From assembly GCA_021234155.1 (NCBI GenBank), contig JAJEKV010000002.1:12516725-12580724 (forward strand): a DNA stretch of 64,000 nucleotides, read 5' to 3'. Position numbers and translations under genes: made by a program. Shown piece after piece: positions 12,013 through 24,266 of this stretch. The DNA is from Isoetes taiwanensis (taxonomy: Eukaryota; Streptophyta; Lycopodiopsida; Isoetales; Isoetaceae). The notes beneath the pieces are model-generated. The model was not told the origin of the DNA. It saw only the letters and a list, made by a program, of their open reading frames with translations, and did not search any database. The number at the start of each line of letters is the position of its first letter. Positions within the stretch are counted from its first letter, which is position 1.

Positions 12013-13150
12013 GCATTTGTTTTTTTTTTTGGGATTCTTGCACAATGTTTGTCTGATAACAAATAACTTGATTAGCAAATTACGTAATCAAATGCAACAA
12101 ATTTCTTTCGTGTAACTCAAAAAAAAAAACACCATAGCTATGTCCACACGTGGAAGTTATGGGTTTGATAAGCTCGAAAACGCAAACGAAATAATACACA
12201 TAATCTGTTATGGAGTATTTGTTAGAGTTCCTTTTTTTTAATCATGTTTCAAAGGCCCGACTGCAACATATGGGTCGGCAGAGTGTTTGTGTGTTGTCTC
12301 TTTGTGCGAAAAATTTTTATGTAAAGGTTTTATGGAACCTTTATTTCTCAAAGTTCTATGCTTAATGTGCAATTGTTTTATGGCAAAGCTCCATGGCAAC
12401 ATTCCATAGCATGAGCGAGGGGTTGCCCTCTTACGGGCAAGCCCTCTTAAGGGTCACATCTGCATATACAACACACTCTAAAATACAGCACACTAATACC
12501 CTAAGTTAACATCAAATCAAGTTACATTGTGACATCAACATATATAATGCATTCTTATTCATTTCTAGAGCTTGCATATGGTTAATCAAATTCCAATATA
12601 TTACTTTGAAATTTGAGGTCCAAATAAGTTCTCAACATATTCTTGTTATATGCCACTCTTTCTTTCGAGGCCGCCGCGCATGTTTCATTATGTTTAGGCA
12701 TTGTCTAAGTATATGAATGGAAGCAAAGTAATAAAGCGTTTATTATAGTTATAAGAGAAAAAATGTATACACTGTTGAGTGAATCTAGGACGATTTTAAG
12801 CTGGCTATTTTGTCTAGCAAAGTATTACATTCAGTTGACCAATCAACGGGATTGATTGCTTGAATAACAATCTTTTGTCTTTGCTTATTCATGTAGTTAG
12901 TTTGTACAACCACTACATGGAATATTCGAGGGGTCCATTTGGTTTTTGGATCTCTCTCTGGTACGTTGCTGGATCCATGGTGCGAATCGTGGACATCTCA
13001 TCAGCAAAATGACCAAATATTTGCTCAAAGAACAAACATTAGAGCACATAATTTAGCAAGAGCGATATGTATTAAAGAAAAGCTATATGCATTCTTATTT
13101 ATTGCCATGGGCACAATATACATCCAACACGACCACACTGACATAGTTTC
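12013..13150. other. nothing recognised
   Basis: No gene supported. The GC half-site at about 12667-12682 is the only notable feature. Confidence 0.3.
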
Positions 13151-13296
13151 ATTCTATGTCCAAATGAAGGTGCGACTTTTAACTATATCAAAATATCCCT
13201 TTTTTTTTTAAATCCCATCTTTCATTCTATGTCCAAATGAAGGTGCGACTTTTAACTATATCAAAATATCCCTTTTTTTTTTTTAAATCCCATCTT
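13151..13296 (+). repeat. 73-bp tandem duplication
   Basis: The segment from CATTCTATGTCCAAATGAAG to the T-run followed by AAATCCCATCTT is present twice head to tail, almost identical apart from T-run length. The near-identity points to a recent duplication. Confidence 0.9.
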
Positions 13297-15464
13297 CAGC
13301 TTCCTAGCATTATAGCTCGATTGACAATATCTCAGGGTCTCACAAATACATAACGACTCCTAAGGGCAAATAAATTAGAGGATATCGATTGTGGTAAATG
13401 TTGCCTCTACCTTAGTCCAAACTAGACACATAGGCGACATTTGCGAGCTACTTCAATGAAAATATAAGCTCAAAGATAACAACATAAGGTTCAAGGCCTA
13501 AAATTGTAAAGCTAGAATCATGAATAAGCATAAAACAAAATATCGCAAGGCTAATAACAAAAAACATGAATAAAGGCAAGCTTTCAAAATAAAAGGGAAG
13601 GAAAGCGATTGGATGGCATTGGTGTCTAGTCTAGCTGCATTGAAGCTCCACTCATTGCACAACGAAAGAACCTTATCTTCTAGGATTATACAAATGACTT
13701 GCTTGCTCATGTCAACATTTGGCATGAAAAAGAATTTATCTTTACAGGACAATGAGCAATGATGTTTCTGGTCATAGTGCCGGTTTGAAAATCATATTGA
13801 AGTCTAAGTTTGGATGCTTGGCATGTGCTAAGAGGGCACATTTGCTACCATGTAGCGAAATATGTGAAACGTTTGAATTAATGCAATCAAAGAATGAGTG
13901 GTGATAAAATTTGTCATGAAGAAGCTAGATTTGTCCCTAGAATCCGGCAGACATTTCCAACCAGAAAGTCTTCCTGAAGAAGCTATCCGATCATTGTCCA
14001 TGGTTCAGGTCTGTCCTTTGTAACCCTGGTGGAGGAATAATAAGCAGCATATAGAAGAGATTATTAGAACCTGTGTTACTTTTTAATCTAGGCCCGCAGA
14101 ATATCAGAGTTTGACATTAAAACGTTTGCCTCATTCAATTTTTCGAAACAACCAATTGAATACTCAAGAGAACACGGTTGTTTGCTTTCTCGGGCCAGAA
14201 GACTGAGCTTAAAAAGAGGCTTTGATTGAAACGTGTGTGATAATTTGTTCTGCAATTCCAACTCATTTGGAAACTGAAAGCTGTAACGGGCTCTAAATGG
14301 GATTACCAGAAGAAAAAGCGCAGGGTTCGCAGACTTCTATTTCTTCCCTTTCATAGACTTGCATTTCTGCTTTTCTTGATAAATAACAACATCAACTACT
14401 TGCAAAACCGTTCAGAAATCCTGCTATTGAGCAATCGAATTAGAGAAATATCAATCCTGGACAATTTAATTTGGGAAATCTTGACCCAGGGAAAGTTTGA
14501 ATTTGATAAATTTCGCCCTTGGGAATCTAAATTTGTGGAATCTTGGGCCGAGTCATCCCAGTTCAAGAAATATTGGCCTGGATTCAACAAATTTTATGGC
14601 AGACAATAGCCCAGCAACAGCACATATGAATGCCCATACAAATCGGCTTTGGGAATTTTCCTATACAAAGAAGCACTGCACTGTTTTTTTCTGCTTCGAG
14701 CCTTTGTTACGGTCCTTGGCCTATATGCAGCAATTGCCTATATTTATTGTAGCCACAAAAATTCAAGCCATAGCCAGAAGGAAGCCTTAGCTCCGTTCCA
14801 AAAAAACAGAGACTGGTGAGCTCTACTGTCAGAAAGACCATTAATCCACTGGATTTTCACCCTACGCTTGTCAAACTAACTGGTGTTTGTATGATTCCAG
14901 GCTGTTTCTTACAGATGGGTTCGTTAATTTGGTCCAAAGCGCTTCGTCCTAATAACCTAAGCCTTGCCGTCTCTCTAGAAGGACATACCTGGGTTTTTTT
15001 TTGCTTGGCTTCCTGAAACTACTTATTCTTCTCAAATAATCAACCAAACAGGTAGGTCCGCCAGGCGTTGTTCATTGCAGCTCAGGTACAAACCGACCGG
15101 CTGCTCCTCCTTTTTATACCAAAACAAAGACGTCTCTAGATCATTCGAGAAGCGCCAGACATTCCGGTTACCTTCCGGAAAATCCTGGACACTGCAGCTT
15201 CTAGAAACGGCGCCTCATCCTCCTACAATCTTCTCTACAATCTTCTAGTAGCTTCCCCTCGGACAAACCATTAAAAAATTTAAGCTCAATTTCTATTTAT
15301 CGAACATTCCAGAAACTGCCCCATTATAATTATATGTTAGAGATAAGTACAATCTACATTCCGCTTTTTTCTCCCACCCAATCTTAGAATTTGAAATTTG
15401 AAAATGGGGGGATTTGGAACATACCTTAATTTGGTACATGTGGTAGCGCCAGGAATTGGTACAT
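13297..15464. other. non-coding; weakly periodic segment
   Basis: No gene supported. At about 14455-14600 a diverged unit of roughly 35-40 bases recurs (AATTTGGGAAATCTTG, AATTTGATAAATTTCG, AATTTGTGGAATCTTG), giving overlapping open frames on both strands that I do not believe are coding. Confidence 0.35.
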
Positions 15465-15600
15465 TTGGAATTTGTGTTTCTGAAGCTATGGCATTCTGCA
15501 AAGAACCTGCTATGGCTCTACAAAGAACCGGCTATGGCAAAGAACTGGCTATGGCGTTCTGCAAAGAACCGGCTATGGCAAAGAATTGGCAGATTAGGCA
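15465..15600 (+). repeat. minisatellite-like GGCTATGGCAAAGAA repeats
   Basis: Units of GGCTATGGC(GTTCTGC)AAAGAAC occur about six times with insert/no-insert alternation. The same GGCTATGG / AAGAACGGCT words return at about 16080-16165, so the motif has spread at two places 0.6 kb apart. The open frames here are simple-repeat translations. Confidence 0.7.
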
Positions 15601-16375
15601 TGACTTCAGATATGAAGCCTTGCATTAGGCATATAACTTCCGATCTGCTACTCTATCTCTCTTCCTACCGCGGATTCTAGAGCTTTAAACCGACTGAAGA
15701 CCTGTAGTCGAGCAGCAGATTCAAGGTTTGGCACAGATTCAAGCAGTCGGGAGACACATCAAGATCTTCAATATGTGCCACAGCCTTAAATCGCTTCCGC
15801 TTCCGGAACCATATATTACTGCCTAGGTCTTTTTTAAATATAGCTCGTCTTTTACTGCAGGCACTGCCGTCCAAGGGTAGATCTTCGCCTGTAGCAAATC
15901 TGGATTCGATCTAGCGAATCCTTGCCTTTCTACATCCATTCCCTTCTAAGCTCCTCCATTTTCAACTGTGATCGAGCTTCAGATCATCTTCAGATCATCC
16001 AGGTGTGTGCGCTTCAAACCAAGTATATTTTTCGTAGATCTCTTTAAGCTACCGGGCTAAAAACAGGCTTGGCATAACCGGCTCTGTTCTGCCCTTCAAG
16101 AATAGCCATGGAAGAATGGCTCTGCTATGCCCTTCAAGAACGGCTATGGCAAGAACGGCTCTGCCAATAAATAACGGGAAGATAACAGGGGAAGGAAAAA
16201 AAAGGCATAGTCAAAATTTGTGGGAACGTTGAATACTGTCGATGATAGGCCCGCAGAGGTAATATTTCCACTATCGAGTTGAGAATTGATTATACTTTAG
16301 TCATTAGTTTAATGTAATTAATTTAAATTAACTATTAATTATATTTGATATTAATTATTATTTTTAATCTCAAGG
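15601..16375. other. nothing recognised apart from motif recurrence
   Basis: The second cluster of the GGCTATGG motif lies at 16080-16165. No supportable gene. Confidence 0.3.
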
Positions 16376-16640
16376 GGGTCTATCCCCCTTTAATTATTGT
16401 TGGCTTCCCTCTCCCCCTTCGCCTCTTCCCCCAACTCTTCCCACTCTACACACTTCCCCTTGCCCCTCTTCTCACTCCCACTCCTCACGCACTCTTCCCT
16501 TGCCCCCAATCCCCCCTCCCCTTTGAAACTACCCCCTGTCCCCCAACTCCTCCCCTTTCCTAACTCCCCCTCCCCCCTTTTTCGAAGTTCCCTTGATTTC
16601 TCTGCAAATTTCTCCCTTTCCCTCCCTTCCGATCTCACCT
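16376..16640 (+). repeat. polypyrimidine tract (~260 bases)
   Basis: Almost every base on the plus strand is C or T, with few purine interruptions. Such mirror-rich purine/pyrimidine tracts can adopt triplex (H-DNA) structures. The proline/leucine-rich plus frames and glycine/glutamate-rich minus frames across it are composition artefacts. Confidence 0.85.
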
Positions 16641-17375
16641 GTGCCCTGGTTTTTTGTAAACTTTCTCAACTGTATTTTTGTACACTTTGTGAGAAAATAT
16701 GATAAGCCAGTTCTTGTTGTATGATATGAAAAAACTAATAGTGATTCAATGCAAGACCTTTTTTTTGCAGTATGAGTTCCATTTTCAGTCTGAGACCCAA
16801 ACGTCAGAATCTGACTCACTTTAATTAAATGCGACTTCTTCTTTTATTACTAGTAATAGTTCCCAACATTGCTGGGGAATAGTTGGGAACCAAGTACAAA
16901 CATTGGTCGTCCATGAAGGATTTGTGTGCTAGGGGCTCTATGTTTGTATGAGGGTTTGTGTTCTATTTGTAAGTGTTTGGGTGGAAAAGGAATTTATTGT
17001 GACAATTATTGGTTTTGCTAACATGTATATTGAAATTAATTTACCATGTGAGTGGACGTTTCAATTTACTTTTTAGTTCATGTTTGTAACTTCAAAATAT
17101 AATCATCAATTTTTCAACACGTAGTACTATGAAACACTCAAAGTAATATCTTGTTGCACTTCCATCAATCAACTGGTGTTGGTTCATTACTGCAATGATC
17201 AATACTTTTGGAGAGGAATTTGTCCATTCTGCTTTCTTTTTGCTGTGCTGGAGCAACAATTTTACCTTCTTTAACATTTGGCTGCAAGTTTTGTGTCGAA
17301 AATAAGATCAAGCAAATATAAGCAACCATCTAACAATGGAATAAGTCCAATGAAATTTGCTAACGTTTTATTTTT
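16641..17375. other. nothing recognised
   Basis: AT-rich sequence without a supportable gene. Confidence 0.3.
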
Positions 17376-17379
17376 ATTA

Positions 17380-17427
<48 letters not shown>
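17376..17427 (+). repeat. (ATT)n microsatellite
   Basis: About sixteen ATT units, running directly into the GC-rich palindrome. Confidence 0.95.
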
Positions 17428-17428
<1 letters not shown>

Positions 17429-17491
17429 AAGAAATTTATCGCGGCGGCCCAAGGCCGCCGCGAACATTTCTCTTTACCACCCCTTGTAACA
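17428..17491. repeat. 64-bp hairpin element with GC palindrome core
   Basis: TTACAAG at the left and CTTGTAA at the right bracket a GCGGCGGCC / GGCCGCCGC stem. The left flank TTACAAG.AA.TTTATCGCGG also matches the copy at 11973-12012 (TTACAAGGAGTTTATCGCGG). This suggests a very short foldback element with TTACAAG ends. It lies immediately after the (ATT)n tract. Confidence 0.55.
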
Positions 17492-17787
17492 GTTTAGGCA
17501 TTGTTATAATGTGCAGTAGTTTGCTAGACCCACTGACATGCTGATGGGGAGTTCGAGAATAGAAATGCTAGAATCACCATCTTCTCCTCCTAAGGTAGCT
17601 ATTTCTTTACATTTTCTCATTGCCACATGTCATATGGTTTACATCCAACCACCTTCAAACAGGTCCATAAACTTCCTCCACAACCCGTACTTGGAAAAAT
17701 GTTTAAAAGAGATTGGTTTGGGTTGAAGTATGCAAGGGGGAGACCACCATCCCTAGCTCTTGCACATGCTTTGGCTTCAGTTAGGCA

Positions 17788-17997
17788 TCATCCTTGGGAT
17801 TATGTTGTTGGGGCTCCCTTGTAATAAAGCTAAGATTTTACAGGAAGAATTTGTAAAGTATAGGTTCATTCCTCGCTATCTATATAACCCACCATCCTTG
17901 GGATTATGTTGTTGGGACGGCTCCTTGTAATAAAGCTAAGATTTTACAGGAAGAATTTGTAAAGTATAGGTTCATTCCTCGCTATCTATATATCCCA
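17788..17997 (+). repeat. ~104-bp tandem duplication
   Basis: The segment CATCCTTGGGATTATGTTGT through CTCGCTATCTATATA is present twice in tandem with only a few differences. Frame 17627-17824 runs into the first copy; I do not recognise its product. The 17492-17787 stretch before it holds only small open frames. Confidence 0.9.
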
Positions 17998-18970
17998 GTT
18001 TTGAAATTGAAGATCTAATTGGTGTTTAACATGGGTTTGTGTGATGAATTGGTGTTCAACATGACTTAGCTCCAAAGGACATACAAATATCAACTTTTTT
18101 CATGTTTATGTTGCCCCAAAACTCCGTGACCGCTTTGTTCACGCTTTTTGGATTTTAATATTGCCCTAAAACTAGGTAAAATTTGTTCCCACCTTTGGTA
18201 TTGTATAGAAGTGGTAACTTCTAGATAGAGTCTAATCGGTTTCAAGTTTGGGCTTATACCTTGTATCTTGTCTTCAAGTAACATCCTAATCTTGGATAAA
18301 ATAGGACTAATGCTTTGCTCTCTATACATTTCCAAATTGAGCGCAGACCTTTGTTTTCGGCTGGCATGTTTTGACCCAAACCGGGCGCTTTGAAAGAGCT
18401 GCCCATTAATTTTTCTCGCTTAAATGCTTCTGTTCATCCAAAATCTGGTTTCGTTCCAATCACATCCCCGAAAACCAAACAATCGGCCTAAAAACTAGCA
18501 TAAACCCAACAAAATGGACCGAAAAACAATGATCCGGCATTAAATCGCGTTTAAACGGAACAAAGCAATGATCCGGGCATTTAAACGGAACTAAATGGAT
18601 CGGAAATCGATAAAACCGGGCTAAAAATTCTCGGACACGGTGGGGCAAAGGCCGAAGAGCCTCCTAGTAGTCTTGCTTGCAAAGAGGCTAAGCCCCGCCG
18701 TCAAGAATAAAAGAGTAAAGAATGGTTTGGCAAGAAACCCAAAAGGTGCCGCAGAGTGGGCATAGTAATTAATCCCGCTCACCACTGTTTTTGGCCCCTC
18801 TCTACCTCGTCAACACGACAACCCATCTCTTCATTCCCTTTTCCCGCAGATCCCCATGTCCCAAGAGATCATTTGTGGCCCAAATACATCTTTTGGTCTA
18901 GAGATATAAATTCTCTATTTTGGAAGCCTTCTTAAAATCTCCCCGCGGGCCATGGTAAAGATTTGCCCGA
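17998..18970. other. nothing recognised
   Basis: No supportable gene. At about 18520-18600 the phrases CAATGATCCGG(G)CATT and TTTAAACGGAAC are each present twice. Confidence 0.3.
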
Positions 18971-18985
18971 TCAAAGTAAAGGATC

Positions 18986-19219
18986 TTTTGTCGGGAGAAA
19001 ATTGCAAAATGAAAACAAATCAAAAATTACCTTCATGCCGCGGAGCAACAGGGCAATATAAGCCATGGCTTCCGGCGTCATACTGCTGCTGCTTCCCTGG
19101 CCATCCGTCCACCGTTCTATAATTTTTGCAAACTCTATTGCATGGATTTGGGAGCCATAAATTGAAAGCGTAAGAAATAGACGAATTGAGATGAAGACGC
19201 TGGCCGTGAGGGACGCCAT
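18986..19219 (-). CDS. possible first coding exon of an unrecognised gene
   Basis: The minus-strand frame starts with ATG at 19219 and opens with a hydrophobic N-terminus (MASLTASVFISIRLFLTLSI) that could be a signal peptide or anchor. A serine run and a helical segment follow. After GGCATGAAG a GGTAATTTTTG donor-like site is present around 19030. The region upstream (19220-19600) is GC-richer than average, as promoters and 5' exons often are. I found no downstream exon and recognise no family. It may equally be chance. Confidence 0.2.
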
Positions 19220-19810
19220 GCCATGTCCCGCCCTCTCTTCTCGCTTTTGGTCGAAATTAGAACCCTACGAGGGGCTTCGCCTCCAAAACGCATTTGCTAT
19301 CGCGTAGAAGAGGGCATTCGCATTGGACTCGACACACATTTGAATTTGAGCCGAAAAGAGACATGAAATCGAAAACGTGATGGCGCCCATTTGATGCTCG
19401 ATATATGGAAAGTGTTAGCGTGGACGTAAGAGGATGGATTTAAAATGAGAGCCGCTGGTCGGATTTATAGTGATACCTGGATTTCGTGTTGAGATCAAGC
19501 TTTCTCCCGGCGGCGGGGGCCGGACTTGGCTTCTTCGCCTCCTCAAATAACTACGAACTAAGTGGTCTCCGGCATAGGACGTCGCGACAGGTTACACCAT
19601 CGGAGCTGTTTGAGAAAAACGTGGCAACGAAATATTAAGATAGATTGCGGCGGAGAACCAAGAAAATAAAACTAGCAGAAGGGTTGGGGCAAAGGTTAGG
19701 AAAAAATTGAAGGGAGAAACGACGCCATAATCAATTAAGAAATGTTTTTTTTTTTTCCCTTGCATTGCAATTTGGCTTTGACAAGGTAAACATGGTATTG
19801 AAACAAGCTG

Positions 19811-19926
19811 GTTGCTCAAGCTGCTCGATCAGACCACCGTTGTGGCAAGAATCTGACACTATTGTAAAATAACATCCTTCTAGAACCTTGTCAGCAAGCT
19901 CGCGAAAATTATCGTTTGCAAACAAA
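19811..19926 (-). pseudogene. orphan metacaspase catalytic exon fragment
   Basis: The minus strand encodes about 38 residues that match the plant type II metacaspase segment around the catalytic cysteine. The pattern NFRELADKVLEGC is followed by TIVSDSCHNGGLIEQ; the family motif there is DSCHSGG, so the serine after the catalytic Cys-His pair is asparagine here. Metacaspases are arginine/lysine-specific cysteine proteases linked to stress responses and cell death. Neither the N-terminal p20 start nor the p10 part is visible within several kb on either side. The frame continues into unrelated residues, so this is most likely a captured or remnant exon and not a working gene. Confidence 0.55.
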
Positions 19927-21177
19927 AAGTAATGAAGATGCAGTGGTTGCTTGGAGGCAGCTGAATCCGACATGCTCCATTCCAGACACAAACCCTCCCC
20001 GCTTCTTCAAATTTGGCTGCCTACTTGTCAAATTTGGGTTGTTGGGTTATGGCTGCATGTGATGTAGCTGCATGTGCTGCCTTCACCGGAGCTTATCAGG
20101 TTCAGGCTCAAGCTTCATCGAACCACTGATATGTAGGCGAGTGCACTATTTTTTGTTGTCAAATCACACTCGGTGAGACAGCATTTCTTCACTAGTATAA
20201 TGCACTGGTAAATATTTATGAAAAGAAGACTAGTTTTCAAATGCCTACCGAACCTTCTAAGCGCCGATTATCCAACACAGTTAAAAGTCGTTTAACTTGC
20301 ATATTTGGGTGAATAGACTTTTCTTTATCATGTAGCATAAGGATTGGACCAGCCACTTTGCATCAGGAATGATATGAAGTGTTAGTGTGTATCAGGTTAT
20401 ATTATATGCATCCTATATTCATGAGAAGCAGTGGCAGTGAATATATTGTAGCTACAAGAACAACCTATGAGAAGCAGTGGCAGTAGGTTGTACTGGTCTT
20501 ATAGGTTGAAGATTCGTATTGAACAGTTAGAGATGCAAGCAAATGAGTGCTTTATGTATATAAGTGCTTTATGTGCTTTATGTGCTTGATGGAAACGCTA
20601 TATTCCTTCTGTTGGCTGTGGGATATAAGATGCGGATGAGGTTTCTATTCTGAGTCACTTGGATCTAGCCCAGAACTGGCCGTGGCAAGAGATATATATA
20701 GGAACGATAAGAAGATGAATAAGGTGTGAGGATCAAGTATTGATCAGATCAAAGGGTCGAGGGGTGCCGGGTTTGATGAATTCGAGGTCTCAATGCTTAA
20801 AACTATTATTATCTATATTTTGAGCTTAGGAAGTACTCATTGATTAGAAGTGATGAAATGATTTTTAGCATATCAAGGAATGAATGACCATAACTTGGCT
20901 TCCTTGATACTAGATGCTTTTGTACTTGAAGATGGTTTATTGATTTAATATTGCTAGACTGAAAGTACAAGGAAATGATTGTGTTGAATTTACATCCTTG
21001 CAAAGGAATTGTCTTTCTTGATTAATCCAACATGAAGAACGTGCGAATGACATCAAGAATGTTGCTAACTTTTGCCACGCATCACGCATCTTTGAGGAAT
21101 TTTGAAACCAGGTTTTTTCGGTTGGCCGCTAACGGAGCCTCACATAAAAAAAAAAACAATCACACCACTCTCAACCA
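19927..21177. other. nothing recognised
   Basis: No supportable gene. ATGAGAAGCAGTGGCAGT occurs twice at about 20420-20485, and GTGCTTTATGT is repeated near 20560. Confidence 0.3.
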
Positions 21178-21731
21178 GGCATTAGGTATTTTTTGAGATC
21201 ATAAAAGGGCCTTCTAAGAACTGCTGACTAAGCTATATGAACTACCAATCAGAAAATAGAACTGGTAATCCAGTCAGCAAAACAGTTATAACTAACTCAC
21301 TGGATCACATTTTCTAGCATAAGTGTTGATAGAAAAATCCAAATGAGATTTTGTTTGGTGCAATAGATAGATCTCATTGAGATCTTTCCAACCTTGGGTG
21401 GTTTGCATATCTTTTAGCCCCGTAGGATAGTAAAAAATGGTAAAAACCAGAATTTTTGGAGTTTTGACAATTATAAGTGGTTAAAATATGTGCAAAGCAC
21501 CCAAGGTTGGAAAGATCTCAATGAGATCTATCTATTGCACTAAACGAGAGATCATTTGGACTTTTCTATCAACAGTTATGCTAGAAAATGTGATCCAGTG
21601 AGTTAGTTATAACAAGTTTCTCGACCGGACCCGGCAGCGACTCGATTTCGATTGGTAGTTCATTTATCTTCATTTGGCTTAGTTGGCATGTTTTGAAGGC
21701 CCTTTTTTAATCTCAAAAAAACCCTAATGCC
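21178..21731. mobile_element. 554-bp non-autonomous element with ~240-bp inverted arms
   Basis: The left arm (about 21178-21415) and right arm (about 21490-21731) are reverse complements over most of their length. Matching words include GGCATTAGG, TTTTTTGAGAT, GGGCCTTCTAAG / CTTGAAGGCCC-like, CTCACTGGATCACATTTTCTA and GATAGATCTCATTGAGATCT. Together they form a near-complete foldback with a 75-base centre. No coding capacity. The outer 35 bases match both ends of the larger element in the violaxanthin de-epoxidase intron (28909-31191), so the two belong to one family. Target-site duplications are not clear. Confidence 0.75.
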
Positions 21732-24132
21732 TTCTAAACTTTCTGCATACTTGGTTCATAACTAGTACCAAACCAGTTGTCATTTTCGAATCTTCATTGC
21801 AGAAATTTTACCAAATAAAGCGAGTTTGAAACAAAGCGAGTTTGAAACAGATAATGCATGTTCGCATCGATCACGAACCAATCCAACAAGCATTAAACAT
21901 TGGACTACCATGACCTTTCAAATTTTCTAAAGTTCAGTTATGCATCCAACCTACTTAGTAGGCCCAAGATGTTTCAAAGCAATAGTTGTATTTTGATTTA
22001 TATCCTTACGAGAATTTACATGTTTGTCTGTATCTTTTCCAAACTCCTGTGGAGTGCTAATGAGTTCCAACCCTATCACGTGGAATTAACCTCAAATCTG
22101 ATCCATGCTTTAAAAATACGCTCCACAAGAATTATACACGACCTAGCATTACAAGAGTGCTCCTTTACAAGTACCATCTCTATGCAAGGATGATTGATTT
22201 CTACTGACTTTCTTCGGGGTTGATGCCAACACCATCTAATTAAATCAAATTAAGGTTTGTCGGTTTAGAAAAATCAAACATCCTTAAAAGCACCAAAATT
22301 TATTAGCTTTAGCAAACATGATATACCGGAATCCTCACAATCTCTGAAAAATATTTGTTACTAAGGCACTAACGTGACATAGTATAGAGGATAACCATGC
22401 ATAATAGAGAAGATACAATTGGACTCAAAAAGGTAAAGGAATTGAATATCTGTTTCATACCATTTGTGATTATTGCACTTGTCCGAAATGGAACTTTAAA
22501 CTCCTCAAAGGCAAATTTAAGAACCGCGATAAATGGAGCCTCCTCCGGGACACCGAATGCATAAAGAACATGACATGGAAGACTTCACAATTTGCCCGCC
22601 AGTTTCTCAATGAAGATAATCACTAAATTTTATTTGGCAAACCGAATGTTGCAACAATATAGTATTCATGATGAAGGTGCTTGAGGAAAATCTTAAGTGT
22701 CGCATTGCAAAGGTGTAGGACGGTGAAATCAAGAATAAAATAAAGAATAAAAATAAAAATACTAACGAGGGCATAAGTTAAATTGTGCATTTTGCTCTTT
22801 TGGAAAGAAGCATCTTGAATCAACGACCATATCAACATCAAATAAACCTATCATGTTACGTAAAAACCCGTGATAATGGGTTATCGAAAAGAATTTGGTG
22901 GCATTAGAAAAAAACATGGTATCCTTTTTTCCCAAAGCAGAAACCATTCAATGATCTAGGGCAAGACACGTTTTTATTCACATCTTAAGCTCACTTTCAT
23001 GTTTAAGAAATTGCAACAAAATTTTGCTTACACTTTGAAGGGAAGCTTAGGATCAAGTCGAGTCACTTTGAATGTCACTTTCCTCCAATTCTATAACAAG
23101 CCAACAAAAACTCCAAATCATTTAGGTCAGAGGATAAAAATTGCAGCTTGTGGCGTAAAAAGAAACTTACGCTTTGGGTGGTCGAGCCGCTATAGGAGTC
23201 GGGTCGCGGTCGCCATAGCCGATCTCCCCGCTTGTGCAAATAATATATATTTTTTGTAAATCTACCTTATTAAAGGGAAAAACTAGCGTGAAGATTACTA
23301 CGCTTACTAGTTCGAGTTTAAGGGAAAAAAACTACCAAAGAAAGTCGAGCAAGGCATGCATGAGACCCATGGAAAGCACCCTAATCCTCCGTAAATGCCG
23401 GGTAAAAAACAAAAATGACGGCTGTTTGAAAGGATCAAGCAGCTTTACAAGTGGAACATGGATCTCAAACTCGACCGCCAATCTGCTAAAAAAGACCCCC
23501 GTGGAAAACCCCCGCTAAGAAATCCCCGCAAAATCACAGTAACATGAATCCAAGAATATGTTAAGGGAGCCCAAATCTGCTTTGGCCTTGAAGAATCGAA
23601 ACAGAGCATACCAACAAGCATAAGGACTAAAAAAATAGCAGGATATGAAGGATCCAAGGCATATGCTTCAAAGATACACATCCGGAAGGAGGCCATATCT
23701 CCACCGCTTTGTCAACAAATCAACTCTTCCCCCTTTGCCATGGCAAATCCCTCTGCCGGAAAAAAAAAAAAAAAATTGCGTTAGAATACTTGAACGGCCA
23801 TTGCTATGGGGTAGTTTTCGCTTTACGTACCACTCCACCACCGCGAACCCGGCCGCTAGAAATCCATTGCTATGGAGCGGCCATTGCTATGAAGCAACCT
23901 GCTCTGCAGCCATCGCCATCGCCATCGCCACGCCGCAAATGGAATTTTTTGAGTTTTCTATTTTCCTGGACCGTAGATATGGAAAATTATAGATCTAACG
24001 GCTTACGTTAAAAATAGCTGACGTGGCATGATACGTGGCATAGCTAGGAATGCAGGAAATCGGGCAGGGGGGGTTAGGCAACCCGGCTAAAAAAGAAAAA
24101 AGAAAAATTTGAAACACAATTACATATGAGTT
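21732..24132. other. nothing recognised
   Basis: No supportable gene. Around 23160-23240 and 23800-23940 the sequence is locally GC-rich, with words such as CGGCCATTGCTATGG repeated. Confidence 0.3.

Positions 24133-24266
<134 letters not shown>

Noticed and set aside
16345-16819. Proline-rich or glycine-rich proteins
   Set aside because: Produced by the polypyrimidine tract on either strand.
17627-17824. Short frame ending in RHHPWDYVVGAPL as a gene
   Set aside because: It runs into a recent tandem duplication and has no recognisable domain or splice context.
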